From Mactromeris polynyma (Eukaryota > Mollusca > Bivalvia > Venerida > Mactridae), in assembly GCA_032209605.1 (NCBI GenBank), contig JASFXZ010000001.1, positions 30,012,619 to 30,076,618 of the forward strand: a stretch of DNA of 64,000 bases, in the 5' to 3' direction. The translations under genes were made by a program, and so were the position numbers. Shown here in pieces: positions 12,220-25,289 of this stretch (positions within the stretch are counted from its first letter, which is position 1; every line of letters begins with the position of its first letter). The notes beneath the pieces were generated by a model, which worked only from the letters and a program-made list of their open reading frames with translations, did no database searches and was not told the DNA's origin.

Positions 12220-12377
12220 CACTAGTCCCGGACTAGTGATACTTTAAAATAGACTAGCCCGAATTTTGAAACTGGTAGTCCGAAGTTATATGCCTTTACA
12301 TTACTTCATATTTTGTTAATTTTTATTAGATAATATCACGGACATGGTTTATAAATATGTCCGGGGTATTATCTAAT
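12220..12377. repeat. Palindrome and hairpin pair
   Basis: CACTAGTCCCGGACTAGTG (12220-12238) is a 19-base palindrome. About 90 bases on, ATTAGATAATA (12325) pairs with TATTATCTAAT (ending 12377), with inner arms GGACAT/ATGTCC. Such fold-back structures are typical of MITE ends. No element boundary was fixed. Confidence 0.5.
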
Positions 12378-13069
12378 ATGTATTAATTATTGTTGTTCAA
12401 AAACCATCAAAGTACAACACAATTGGTTGTAATGAGAACTTAATAACTGTTTTAACAACATATTCTGTCCGATTGAGCGCGCGTCTAAATTTAACTTGAG
12501 CATCACAATCTCTAAAAGAATCGAGTTCACGTAACGTCGTTGCTAAGCGACCTACGTTGTTTGTGATCGGCACGATTTTACATTTCGACGTCCCGGGAAG
12601 AAAAATGCGAAATGTAATTTTTGTGCCGAATCGCCCGCTTTTATTTTTACTTGAAAGGTCGCCATGTCAGTGAATGAAACTAGCCAAAAACATCGAACAA
12701 TTTAACTATGTGTTCAAAACTTATGTTCTGAATATAACAATCAAAGTGTGTAAACACGTACTTAGTTTCGCATGTAATCCTTATTTATTAACACACTCTG
12801 TAAAATAATTGCGTTATGAAAAAAAACATTTAGTACTGTCCCGCCTGTTTCAAATTTGCACTTCGAATGAAATTGAGCAATATTCCAGTTAATAGCTGTC
12901 AATAATGCGTCATCACTGCCTTAATGACGTCGCGCCACGCGCAGATTCGTGTTACTGTGATGAGTATTTATTTATAGACTGAAAGCTGAGTGTAAATGAG
13001 TGCGTCTGAGTATCCCGAAATATGATTTTCCAAACGTATGAAAATGGAGGGCTAAACATGTTAGATATT

Positions 13070-14575
13070 CATTCATAAATTCAGTCAAGGTCAGCTGGGT
13101 CAAAAGAATTAATACCGGAAGTGATGCTAAATGGAATATAATTTATAACATTGAACTTAAAAAGTACGGGGAAAATATTTTTAAATATAATACTTCTAAA
13201 ACAGATGCAGATAAACTCAAATTTAATTTTACATTTCTAAAAGAGATTACTGCATCCTGGTGCTCAATCAATTATAAAAACTCAATAACCAACCTTCCTG
13301 AAGAAATTATATAATTCAAACATAAAACAGTCAAATGGGAACTTGTTTCTATATAAAAATTAGTTGGAAGAGATATCTTTCAGATCAAACATATTTTTGA
13401 CTTCCAAACTAAAGATTTCTTAACTTTTGAACAAATGCAAAATAAATATGTCATTGAAAATGGAGAGTTTCTTAAATATTTATCATTGATTAAAGTAATC
13501 GATAAAAAGTGGAGGAAACAACTGACGGAAGAGGAATTTACCCTAGTTCTTGTGGCGGAATATCTTGTAGATCAAGTAAAACAAACGAATAAAACGAACA
13601 AATTGTTATATGAAAGACAAATCAAATTAAGTGGAGAGAATTTCAATAAGCTTTAGCTTCCAATTCTATCCACTTGTCTATAACATGCACTTTGTAATCT
13701 TGTATTTACTGTATATTACACGACAATTTAGACAAATAAATATGTTTAAACTAAATCAAATTAAAAAACACTAAAAACAAACCTCTTGAAAAATGGGACA
13801 CAGAATTCCTTGGGGAACATATCACATGGAAACACGTATTAACAATTCCAATTAACTGCACTATAGATACCAAACTAAGAGAATTTCAATATAAATATTT
13901 GAAGAAAATAATTCCAAATAATGATTATCTGTACAAATGTTACCGGAAACACAGAAACATCTTTTTTGGGAATGTCAAATAATTCAACAATTTTGGCATA
14001 ATTTACAAGATTTTCTCAAAACCAAAACTATTCAAGTACATATATTTATGTATATAATGACAACAACAAAAGAAATATAATAAAAAAAATTCTTATACTA
14101 GCAAAATATTTCATCAGCTACAAAACGTGCCAGAAATTGAAATCTTTAAATCTTACATATCTCGACGTATTTGCATTGAAAGAATGATAGCAACTTAAAA
14201 AGACAAACTAGAAGTATTTGAAACAAAATGGAAATAATTTATACGTAACCGGATACTGTAATACATGCATAAGCAAGACACAGAAAATATCATGATAACA
14301 TATGATTGCCTTATTAGGTTTTATATCTTCATATTCTAGCTCACAAAGACTCAGAAATTGTTTTTCTTTCTTTTCACCTTTAACTTTTTGTTTGATAATC
14401 ATATACAAAAAACCCATTTAAGTTTAGAACACTACACATACGGGTACTATTGTAATCAATTATTTAATGTAATTAATATCAATGTTGCACTACTTTACTT
14501 ATTGTGTATTAATCTGTAATTTTCAACATTATTGTATGTATAAACTTAAATGAATATTGAAATATAAAAAAAAAC
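13070..14575 (+). pseudogene. 3' fragment of a second LINE family (ORF2 C-terminus)
   Basis: Plus-strand frames broken by stops encode the region after the reverse transcriptase of an L1/Tx1-like ORF2: KWNIIYNIELKKYGENIFK, then FKHKTVKWELV, KWDTEFLGEHITWKH and LREFQYKYLKKIIPNND. The order and phrases parallel the LINE at 34.3-45.7 kb but the sequence is diverged. It ends in an A-rich tail (AAAAAAAAAC near 14566). Internal deletions and stops show it is dead. Confidence 0.55.
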
Positions 14576-14579
14576 TTAT

Positions 14580-16345
14580 CATTTAGGACTCTGGTAATAT
14601 TTAAAAATTACTGCATCCAGATTTTATTCCTAAATCATAGACTAGTCAGGATCCCATTATAGTGCCCAAAACCTGTTTTTTAATTGAATGCTTGTTTGCA
14701 AATATATAAAACAAATACCCGAATATAAACAATGCAAAACTACATAGAACAAAACAGAATACTTTATTCAAACTACAGGCTTAAAGGTTATACTTATTGT
14801 CCGGCGTACACACTTGTACATAAAATATCACAAATAAATTTATATTTGCTAATGCACAAATGATGATGGTATAAATAATTGCATTCCATCGTAAAAAATA
14901 CAAGATCATGTTTTTAAATGTAAAATACAAAATAAGTAGTTGTATTGGTCAGTGTCAGTATACATGCAATTACTGTTGAAAAAAGAATAATGTATCTTTG
15001 CGATGCTAGAAAGTTAAGCAGCTACCATCTGCAGAAACAAAATACAAGGCATAACCTTATGGTGCATAATTCAATATATTTTTTCGAAAGAGGCTACAAT
15101 ATAAGTATCATGAATGTATAATACATTCTGATAAATTAGTACAGCCCGGGGCAATTTCATTATGCTGGCTAAACACAGCGGGGGTGCTAATTAAGTCGCG
15201 AACGATAATTATCATGAGACGTTAAAGTGGCGTATATATAATCGGTTATAGCATGGAGCTAATATGGATCAGATCTGGGGAATCTTGCGATGAGCCAGAA
15301 AGTTGGACATACAATATGGCCGCGATATAGCTGTTTTACTACTCCTATTAGTACCCCGGTCAATTCAGAAATACGAGATTTTGGCATTAATAGATAATAT
15401 TTGGAATAATCTAAATGTGAACTTGTTGAACTTGCTCGGCTGATGTACTGTACAATATTCAGTTATTGACGATTATATAATGACGAAGAGAAAAGTTAAC
15501 TGTTTTTACTTGCCTTGTATATATTGATACAAATTTAATTACATTTCAAATATTTAAAAAATACCAATCCGACTTTAATATTCAAATGTATGAACAAAAC
15601 AACTTATACCTTTAATATTGTAGCTCATGAATAAGTACGTTTATAAATCATCTCTCCAGTATTATTTCTTCTGCATTAAGTAATATATATATGTTTATCA
15701 AAAATATCCTAACCTTCATGAACGATTGTTCCTGTCTATAGTGGTTATCTCAAATGAGGAAGTGTACAACATCTGTGTAGTGTAATTTATTTTATGTAGA
15801 ACCGTTCATGAATCATTGTGTACTCAAAGAAACACACAACCTAATTGTCGATTAATTATTTTATTTCTTAGTTTGATCCTAAAAGACAGCATATGCAGGA
15901 AGAAATTGTTTGGTTTTCATTTACAAGTAAGTGTAGACAAAACTGAATTTGTAAATGCAACACACTGCCGTTGATTTCAGTAATTAAACTTCACTATGAA
16001 AATAGAAGATGTGATATTGTCTGTTTGGTATGCCTCACACGGTTATTATCCTCTAGATAATTTTTGATTACAGTCGGACCTCATTTATTCGACAATTTCT
16101 ATCCAAATACTTAGTATCATCCGAAATAATTATCAGGTCCCGATGTATCCCCCTAGCCATGTCGAAATGTATATCATGTTGTTTTATGGTTCAGATAATC
16201 TAAATAGAAAAGTATAATTAAATTATTAAACAATAATGACGTTATTCACTATTCACTTGAATAAATATTAAAAAATGAACACGATATAATGTTCTCCTAT
16301 TTCAACTCCTCGTTACCATGTAATACCCAGGTTGTACGAAGTTGC
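14580..16345. other. Intergenic, contains decayed copy of receptor 5' flank
   Basis: 15150-16010 matches 61900-62710 (shared phrases include TTGACGATTATATAATGACG and ATCATCTCTCCAGTATTATT). 14580-15150 shows nothing recognisable. A pogo/Tigger-like CAGTCGGACCTC end occurs at 16072. Confidence 0.5.
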
Positions 16346-16974
16346 CGGGCAGTTTACGAGCTTGTAAGGACCAAACCCCTGATACACGATAGTTGAGCAC
16401 ACGATTCATCGAAGCGTTTTTGATCCGTAGTGACGGTTATTAGCCCGTGGAATTAAATTGAGCTTGTACAACTATCGTGCACGGCTCAATTGTTTAGGCC
16501 CATGGAGGTCCTTGTGACCGTCGTGCATGGCCCGAAGTTCGCACGGGACCCTGACCGACTCGATGGTTTGTTGGGTCCTATGGACCCCGTACGGCCTCAT
16601 AGGGCCTTAATATACCCCGTATAGGTTCCACACGGAGCTTCGAAAGCATAAGGTGCCCAGTAAGTGTCCCGCACAGGCAGTCACGATTGGCTACAGTGGT
16701 TTTTGTCGTCCCTGTGGGTACACAGGAGCCAGCGTTTTGAATCAGACAGTCAGTCATAATATAGTTTAACACACATTCAAAAATTAATTTCACATCTTTG
16801 GCTCATATTTGATTATATATCATGGCACCAAAGACGGTCCACATATCAGGTTCGATGTGGAGCCTGAAGGACCCGTATCGTGCACACGCGCCGAATCGTG
16901 CGACCCGCACGGTGTCTGCGCGGTCCAATTGCTAGAGCATCGTAGAAACACGAAGCGAACTCGTAAACTGCCCG
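16346..16974. mobile_element. Non-autonomous TIR element, 629 bp, GC-rich
   Basis: Terminal inverted repeats CGGGCAGTTTACGAG (16346-16360) and CTCGTAAACTGCCCG (16960-16974) are perfect over 15 bases. The interior is markedly more GC and CpG rich than its surroundings and has no convincing coding frame. A clear target duplication was not seen. Superfamily unknown. Confidence 0.6.
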
Positions 16975-17019
16975 TATCCATGTGACCACAACATTTAGTC
17001 AAGCCGCTAAGTCCAATAG

Positions 17020-17510
17020 ATTGGCATAATTGATCACGTTATGGTAAAAGCATGAAACTAGGCATAGTGAAAGATTAAGGGGTATAGACAAAAATCAGAT
17101 ATGGAGCCACGAAAATAAAATAAAATGGCCGCCAAATTAAAGATGGCCGACATAAGGTACTGGGGATACAACACCATAAACTTGATGCGGTATACCAATA
17201 TGCAAGTGTTCAGTAAATATCACAAATTTAAGAAAATACAAAGAAGATATGTTAAAAAAAAATTTCAACTTATAAATCCTGAAATTATCAAAATGCCGCT
17301 CAAATTCAAAATGGCGCCGTCAAAAATGTCAAAGTTTGCAGTATTCGTAAATATACACTATCAATGTGGTATAGAACGTTAACAAATTTGTGAAACTTAT
17401 CATTTGATATAGATACATGCCTACATTGTATTAATAATACCAGGGGACATAGATTATGTTTTCAAAATTGCGGTAAAATTCAAAATGGCGCCGTCAAAAA
17501 TGTCAAATGC
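17020..17510 (+). repeat. Inverted-repeat arm A with ATGGCGCC motifs
   Basis: Reverse complement of 19505-20010 over about 490 bases with modest divergence. It carries two copies of AAAATGGCGCCGTCAAAAAT (17309 and 17484) and ATGGCCGCC/ATGGCCG variants near 17125. The two arms enclose about 2 kb. Confidence 0.75.
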
Positions 17511-18929
17511 ATATACAGTAAAAGTTCGAAACCTCGAACTACCGTCGGACCTAGCAATTAGTTCGAGCTATCTATTGTTCGATGCATCTACGGTATTCGC
17601 GTATAACTTAACTGACAGTCGCCGGTGCAAGTGTACTAAGCATGTTGCACACGCGTTTGTTTTCATACTGATTGCACGTCATAATAGTAATAATTAAAAA
17701 AGAAATGAAAGGAAAGCAAAAATGATTTCATGTGGGAACATATTCTCTCTCGTTTATTCTTATACTCATGAATTGTCTGTCATATAGTACATGTACCATG
17801 GAAACTCCCTAATCCGGAAACTCTCCAGTCCGGAAACTTTCCTGACTATTTTCTCGGTCTCGTTCTAGTTCCTCCAATACGACATATAAAACAATCTCCT
17901 ACAGTCCGGATCCCACCTACTCCGGAATCCGAACGAATTGTTCTGTCTGAATTGTTATTTTACACGTAAAATAAATCTCCCAAACGATATTTTTCCGCAA
18001 AACTCAGATGGTATAAAGACTGAGAATTGAGAGAAGGCATAATAATTTAGACACATTAGACTTTATCATCGTATGCATTCCGTTTTGTACGAAAAAAGGT
18101 AAAACCGGGTACGAGGTGTACTTATTATGTAAACAAATGGAAAACATTGAATGTGAGCGCAGAAAAAGACCCATTATGTACACAAATCACAATTCAAATT
18201 TTTTACCCTAGATCATTATATTACTCTACGAAAAATCTTTTGAAATGAAGCTATGGTGCATAGTTTCCAAGTATGGTGTTTTCAAAATACATCATATTAA
18301 GTGCATAGCTTGTCAGGTTTTATGGACGGTATAACGTTGCGAAACACACATACTTAATTTCAGCTATGTTTGACATGTTGAATGATTCATTGAAATACTT
18401 GCTTGAGATTGATATATCCACCTTATGCAGTGAAATTATCAAAATATAAATGAAATTAAACAAAAAATAAAAGATCTAATACATTTTCTGCACAGTGCAA
18501 TTTTGCTGTAATTTCTACATATATTTAAAACTGAACTGTAGGTCAAAATCTTAAGTTAATTGTATTCAAAGCTTTCATACAGTTTTAATTAAACGAGAGG
18601 CATCTATAGCGGTGCATATTCTAAAGAATCGGATTTTCTACAATTTCTATAACGAATAAACAAATTATAGGGATACATTTGAAATAATTCAAATATCAAC
18701 CAAAATTTAACACAGCATGTATTTTGCATATCGCATCTTCCTTTTATGAAAGGAGCATAAATATGTTGGGTTCTTATAACTTATGAGTTTGGGCCATAAA
18801 TTGAATCTTCAAGTTTACATACATTTTGTAAAATATAGTAGCTTAAATTACTCTGCAAAGTCGAATTAAAGAATGCATTTTTTTCGTGGCTCCATATCTT
18901 GTTTGTGTCTATACCCCTTAATCTTTCAC

Positions 18930-19435
18930 AATATTCAAAAACAAATTGTAATACGCTGGGAAAGTACACATTGGATGCTATAAATTCTTATAAATTATGA
19001 ACGCAAACTTCCGGTAGCGCCATTAACCGATTTTTCGTGTTTCTCAAACTTGACTTTATTTCACATAACAATATACTTGAAAACACTCCATACACCGCAC
19101 GGTATGATCGCATTTGAATCATATCCCCTTTTTTTGTATTCCAAGTGCTCTTTTATATGATCGTTAGTCTATCCGTTCCCTGATACTAAGACCCAGGAAC
19201 CGTGTTGTTTAAAATGCATGACCAAACTGACTGCTTAAACCAGGCCAGTTAAACTAATACATTGTTGATCAGGTTTGTACAGAATCTTGCTATTTTAGAT
19301 GGAAAATGGACTGTAGTACTGTTAATTTAACATACGACATTTCAAGAGTATAAGTATCGTTTCTGATAAATTAAACATTTCAATAAATGTACAACCCAAT
19401 GTATAAATGCTGATTGATGCACACAGTATAAGGCA
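18930..19435 (+). repeat. 506-bp direct repeat, copy 1
   Basis: Nearly identical to 22360-22865 (one difference seen: CACCGCAC versus CACAGCAC) with no length change. It does not begin TG or end CA and encodes nothing. It lies between the inverted arms A and B. Confidence 0.85.
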
Positions 19436-19504
19436 TGTTGGTTTGTGAATGTATCCAAATAAATTGTTTATCACTGTATCTGTATACCACATCAATAATG
19501 TATA

Positions 19505-20010
19505 TGCAAAAACCATCAAATTTTGACATTTTTGACGGCGCCATTTTGAATTTTACCGCCATTTTGAAAACATAATCTATGTCCCCTGGTATTATTAATA
19601 CAATGTAGGCATGTGTCTATATCAAATGATAAGTGTCACGAATTTGTTAACTTACTATACCACATTGATAGTGTATATTTACGAATACTGTCAAACTTTG
19701 ACATTTTTGACGGCGCCATTTTGAATTTGAGCGCCATTTTGATGATTTTCAGTATTTATAAAGTTGAAATTATTTTTTTTAACATATCTTCTTTGTATTT
19801 TCTTAAATTTGTAATATCTACTGAACACTTGCATATTGGTATACCGCATCAAGTTTATGGTGTTGTATTCCCAGTACCTTATGTCGACCATCTTTAATTT
19901 GGCGTTCATATTGGATTTTTTTTTCGTGGCTCCATATCTTATTTGTGTCTATACCCCTTAATCTTTCACTATGCCAAGTTTCATGCTTTTACCATAAAGT
20001 GATCAATTGT
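19505..20010 (-). repeat. Inverted-repeat arm B with ATGGCGCC motifs
   Basis: Matches arm A in opposite orientation, ending in the shared phrase 'cgtggctccatatctt ... ttaatctttcac'. A partial third copy of that end lies at 18880-18930, directly before a 506-bp repeat. Confidence 0.75.
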
Positions 20011-21590
20011 TCTGATATCCGCTGTACTAATTGTAGGAGGGTGATTTCGTTTGAGTGCGTTTGAGATAAAAGCACGTAATTTGATTTGATGAGAGCTAAG
20101 GTGAAATCACGGACATATGTCCATGGTGAAATAAAACTTCATATTTTAATAATATACAGAACTAACATGTTATTGTTAAACTATATATACTCAAACGCAA
20201 AAGAAAGTGTGCACTTTAGATTTTTTGATTAATGTGTTAATTTTACTATTTTGAATTTCGTTAACACGTACGACATGTCTACATGCAGTATGGGTCAAAA
20301 TCAAAAATACACAAAAAGCCCAAGGGATGTTTCTTTCGTATATTTACTGTTATTTTTGTCGTGACATATTCTCTGTTATAAATTTTCTAAATCTACAGTG
20401 ATATTCGCACTACACATGTGTGAAAGAATGTAGATAAAACAAGAATGGCCACTTCTACTTGTGTATACATGTTTACGTCGAAATCATGCAAAATTGCAAT
20501 GCGGACTATTACGTAATAACTAGCCATAATTTGACTAATTTTTCGTTGTTGCTATAAACCGGAACGATCGCTATTCGTATGTTGCAAAGTTGACATATTT
20601 ATACCTTGTATAATAAAAATAAAAGAAACCCGAGGCGTTAGCCGATGGTTATATGAATCGCAGACAGGTCATATTCCCCCATATGCCCTGTCAACAACCA
20701 GTATAACGAATTTATAATACTGCAAATCCGTGTTTTCATAAGAATTTAGCTAAACAAGCGATGTTTCAATGCCTACCTCTAGATCTATGACTTAGATATG
20801 TGCATTTTATATTTTTTGTTTTTGTTTCATAAAATTGTTTAGAGTGTTTTAGTAATGTATAATATCAGTAATTAAAACGTTTTCCTTTTAAAATATATCG
20901 GGAATTACTTGCTGTAGATCAAATGTTTTATTTCACTCACACGTTATATTGCCCTAAAAATTAATTGCATTGCCCCATAAGGTACCTCAATACACATGGT
21001 TAAGCGCGCGCTTGCAATCTAATTTTGATTTTCAAGCGTCTGATCTCATGGACTTTATCGAACTGAATTTTGCTCAAACGTTAAAAATCTATCGTTTTGA
21101 ATATTAATACTAGCACACATGTAATCTGTTCAATATTTATTGAATCATGTGTGAATATCAATTGTCAATTTCTAGTAACTTGCAGACATCAAGAGATGAC
21201 AGTTTTCGAGTCGAGCCGTCAGCGAAAATGGTCACGAGGCGCATGAAGGGGAAATGAGTTCGGACGTCATATACCCTGTCAGCGCCGTGTATATAGAATC
21301 CTATACGCGAGCCTTTAACCAATGAAATTACTGGATTTGTCTTTGCAGTATTATAAATAATTCTATACGCGAGCCTTTAAGCAATGGAATTACTGGATTT
21401 GTATTTGCAGTATTATAAAGAATGTGATTTTATTGTAATAATAATTTAGATAGTGTGACACAGATGTTACTAGTTTTTAGGCAAATAACAAACATAACTG
21501 CTCCCTCTATATTCTATAGGGTAGACTGAAGCCTTTTTGAGCGGTTTTGCGTTTATCGGAAAAGCGAAATTGTTTTACATGCATGAAAAA
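20010..21590. other. Intergenic with a 62-bp tandem duplication
   Basis: 21299-21420 holds two copies of a 62-base unit beginning CTATACGCGAGCCTTTAA. The rest is AT-rich with no gene recognised. Confidence 0.5.
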
Positions 21591-22150
21591 CAGTATAACA
21601 TCCTGCACAATATAAACTTTGGATGATGAAAACATCGAAAAAAATCAAATTGTTGACAATTCAGTTTATCGAATGGGTTTGTGCCTTGGATTAAAGTCGC
21701 TTTACAAGAATCGCATTTCACCGTGGCAAAACAAACACCTGTATATTACGGATAAAATGGAAGAGATCTAGAGATATCTCTGCCTAATCCTCTTCTATAT
21801 ATGTATATATACTACAAGGAATCAAACGCTTGTCACACCTGACCTTTTTCGCGGTCAAAATCACGCTTAAAGCATCAACTATGTCCGAGATACGCACCAT
21901 ATTATACATGTATGCATGACTAATTAGTCTTTCAATTGACACCTGCTTTACGCAATTCCGTCATGAATTGACAAAGTTCTCCTCAGAAATGCATCAAAAT
22001 GGGCGCTGGACAGAAATATTCAAAATGTATAAACAAACAACGTTAAATCATACCTTTAATGTAGCCAATGAATTAGTATACTTCTAAAACAGATCGCATG
22101 TATTACTTCTTCTGCGTTAAAGACAATGTCAATGTCAAAAAATTACCACA
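21590..22150. repeat. Decayed flank repeat, matches 24870-25400
   Basis: Shared phrases include CAGTTTATCGA.TGGGTTTGTG, 'gacacctgctt', and 'taccTTTAATGTAGCCAATG'. The last phrase also occurs at 25300, 25580, 15610 and 62310, marking a family tied to the receptor 5' flank. Confidence 0.65.
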
Positions 22151-22359
22151 CTGATATTTACAGTCTTGGAACTTTCAAACGAATATCACTTCCGACACAG
22201 GATTTTTAAGAATAAAATCCGATTATGTTAATCAAAACATAATCTAAGAAAGATATGCATATTGTCTAAAAATCTAAACAGCTCGTGTTCATGGATCTAT
22301 TTTTATTATAACTAAATGACACTGTTATAGTCGATACAATATTAAGATATCATCTAATA

Positions 22360-22865
22360 AATATTCAAAAACAAATTGTAATACGCTGGGAAAGTACACA
22401 TTGGATGCTATAAATTCTTATAAATTATGAACGCAAACTTCCGGTAGCGCCATTAACCGATTTTTCGTGTTTCTCAAACTTGACTTTATTTCACATAACA
22501 ATATACTTGAAAACACTCCATACACAGCACGGTATGATCGCATTTGAATCATATCCCCTTTTTTTGTATTCCAAGTGCTCTTTTATATGATCGTTAGTCT
22601 ATCCGTTCCCTGATACTAAGACCCAGGAACCGTGTTGTTTAAAATGCATGACCAAACTGACTGCTTAAACCAGGCCAGTTAAACTAATACATTGTTGATC
22701 AGGTTTGTACAGAATCTTGCTATTTTAGATGGAAAATGGACTGTAGTACTGTTAATTTAACATACGACATTTCAAGAGTATAAGTATCGTTTCTGATAAA
22801 TTAAACATTTCAATAAATGTACAACCCAATGTATAAATGCTGATTGATGCACACAGTATAAGGCA
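22360..22865 (+). repeat. 506-bp direct repeat, copy 2
   Basis: Partner of 18930-19435 at a constant offset of 3430 bases. Both flanks differ from those of copy 1, so the repeat edges are sharp. The near identity implies recent duplication or conversion. Confidence 0.85.
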
Positions 22866-23364
22866 AATAATGATAATTATAATAAATAATATTAATTATT
22901 ACAATCTGCCTTATTTGACAGATGATGAAATTCTGGGTGAAAATATTCGTAGCACGTAACAGTATTAGGAGAGCCTTTCTGTTTCACATGTTTCACAAAC
23001 TCATGACAAATATTTATAGAAACTTGGAATTGTGTTAAGGAATATTAAAGCGAATATACATATTTAAACAATACAACAAAATGTAGCTCTGCTAATACAT
23101 GAAAACTATTCATTACTGTTGCTATAGCACATTGTCATTATTGTCGTGTTATATTATTTTTAATTTGGGATGCACGACAAGAAGCAAATCTTCAATACAC
23201 ATCGGCCTACATTGCGTGTGTATAGCACACAATTTAATTAAGTTATGACAAGTTTTTACAAGTTTATTGTACTAAGCTCAGTTCATGTATACATGAAAGC
23301 ATGACGAATTTTATGTATGTGGTGTATACTGATGGCCCATATTCTGCGACACCAGGTGCGTTTA

Positions 23365-23514
23365 TCTCTCCATGGCGGCCTGTATCACCTGGACCCTTTG
23401 ATCCCCTACCTCTACCGCATTGATCCTGAACTCCTCCTTCGTTTTTCTCTTGGTACCATACACCGACTGAGCTATGTATTGAAAATGCTTGATAGCATTT
23501 AGCGCCTCGTCCAT
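23365..23514 (-). pseudogene. Possible LTR-retrotransposon gag fragment
   Basis: The minus strand has ATG at 23514 and 50 open codons: MDEALNAIKHFQYIAQSVYG, then basic TKRKTKEEF, and a stop at 23367. Upstream in another frame is a CQSCKD-like zinc-knuckle remnant. This resembles the gag C-terminus of invertebrate Gypsy elements from memory. No protease or polymerase is nearby. Confidence 0.25.
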
Positions 23515-23599
23515 ACTACGGGGGCGCTATAAACAGGCATGATTCCCTGCGTCCTAATCTTTACAACTCTGGCAGAACTTGTTACATTAATGAGACTTT

Positions 23600-24290
23600 T
23601 GACTGGAGTATCTTTCAACAGTTAAACTCTATTCATAATGGTATCAGTGTTATTGTAAACAATGAAACAGACTATAATTGGTATTTTTTGTTCAGTTTGT
23701 TTTCCTTTTGAGCCACGGATTGGCTGTTTTAATTGTCCTAATCTATGTGCCCGATATTCAGTTCGTCTTGTAGAAAGTTGTAAATGATGTCCTTGTAACC
23801 CCGGTTCATTTTTTTTGGCATTCCGTAGAGGATAATATTATTCCTCATACTCCTGGCATCCGTAGCATCAGCTCGATAAGCCAATACTTTTTTGTTTTTG
23901 TTTTGTTCATGCACAGTTTGTGCAATGTTGTTTAAACGACGACTTGTACGGTCATCATTGTCATATAGTCTACCAATATCATCCAGACACATACACTGTT
24001 TCACATTTTCTAGCAGTATAAATATACTCACTAGTTTGTCTTCCGTGGGTAGTTTAGAGAACTGTTCAATACTGATATTGTTGCTCGATCTTCGACTTTG
24101 TCTAACTGTCCGCCAATGTTCTCTATCGATCGCGCAATTTTCGATTTTTTTGTTTTCACTATTTATGTCCATAATGTCTTCGCAATATGGATCACGTGTT
24201 TCTTGATTATTCAAATATTCCATCACTGTCGTATAGATGATGGTTTTAAATCACTACTGTCCGCATATACTTCCAGATAAACCACTTCTA
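23600..24290 (-). pseudogene. Second copy of the RRM-type LINE ORF1
   Basis: Frame 24226-23738 begins MMEYLNNQETRDPYCEDIMD and has a coiled-coil-like middle (SKLPTEDKLVSIF, RTSRRLNNIAQTVHEQ). It then has ARSMRNNIILYGMPKK and NFLQDELNIG, parallel to the copy at 7.8-8.5 kb. It preserves more of the N-terminus but is cut after the RRM core. Downstream bases to 23600 still align in a shifted frame. Confidence 0.6.
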
Positions 24291-24790
24291 ATGAATTTAT
24301 TGCGGTGAAAATGTTTTACGGCTGTATGCCATTACAGTCGCGTGATAATGATATTATATAAACCATATAAAGTATGGTTTATGTACGTGTTAAACCAATC
24401 AATACCAATTGACACATTGCCAGTTACAACTACAACAGCACATCAGACGAGAGTATTGACTTCATTAGAATAAAAGAAAATCGATATTTGTTTAGTACAT
24501 AACTTACTTTAACAAAGAATACAAGCAAGAAGCAATTAATGATTTAACATTTGAAAAGCATAATGATAGCGTTTACCTACCAAAGACTACATTTTTGAAA
24601 ATATGATTTATTAGGTTGGAAATTGGCAATTATAGATGATTAAAGGTGAAACTATTAAAACTTAATTGGAAACAAGCAAGACGTTTAAGTAGAATAAATA
24701 TTTCTTACACTTAATAAAAGAGAGAAAATTGAAGAATATTGTCATAACTGTTAAAATATTATAGTAATAAGAGAAAGGGTTAAATTTACG
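24160..24790. repeat. Repeat shared with 60905-61590
   Basis: Collinear match starting in the LINE ORF1 5' end (ATGTCCATAATGTCTTCG) and continuing into 'aaaccatataaagta.ggtttat' and 'cagttacaactacaac'. It includes the 5' UTR of the LINE and probably adjoining flank. Confidence 0.7.
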
Positions 24791-25289
24791 TTTGAAAACT
24801 GAAGCACGATGTAATGTTCTCCGAATTGAAATCCCTCGCTACCATGTAATACCCAGATTTACGATGTTGCCGGACATTTTATTGAAAATAATCAAATTGT
24901 AGAAAATTCAGTTTATCGATTGGGTTTGTGTCTTGGTCTATAAGTCGCTTTATAAGTATCGCATTTCACCGTGGCCAAAAAAAAACACCTGTAGATCACG
25001 GATTAAATGGGAGAGATCTAGACTTGTCTCCCTTATCCTCTTCTATTTGTATATATATATACTACAATGAGTTAAACGCTTGTCACATCTGACTTTTTAC
25101 CGCGGTAAAAATCACACTTAAAGCATAAAATATGTCCGAGATACGCCCAACATGCTATGCATGAATAATTTATCTTTCAATTGACACCTGCTTTATGCAA
25201 ATCTGTCAGGAATTGACGAAGTTCTCCTCAGACATGCATCAAAATGGGCACTAAACAGAAATATTAAAAATGAATAAACAAAACAACGT

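Noticed and set aside
16578..17002. Two short minus-strand open frames in GC-rich DNA
   Set aside because: They lie inside the 629-bp TIR element, and long frames are expected by chance in GC-rich sequence; no motif recognised.
18930..22865. LTR retrotransposon with 506-bp LTRs
   Set aside because: No TG...CA ends, no primer-binding or polypurine tract seen, and no gag or pol between the repeats.
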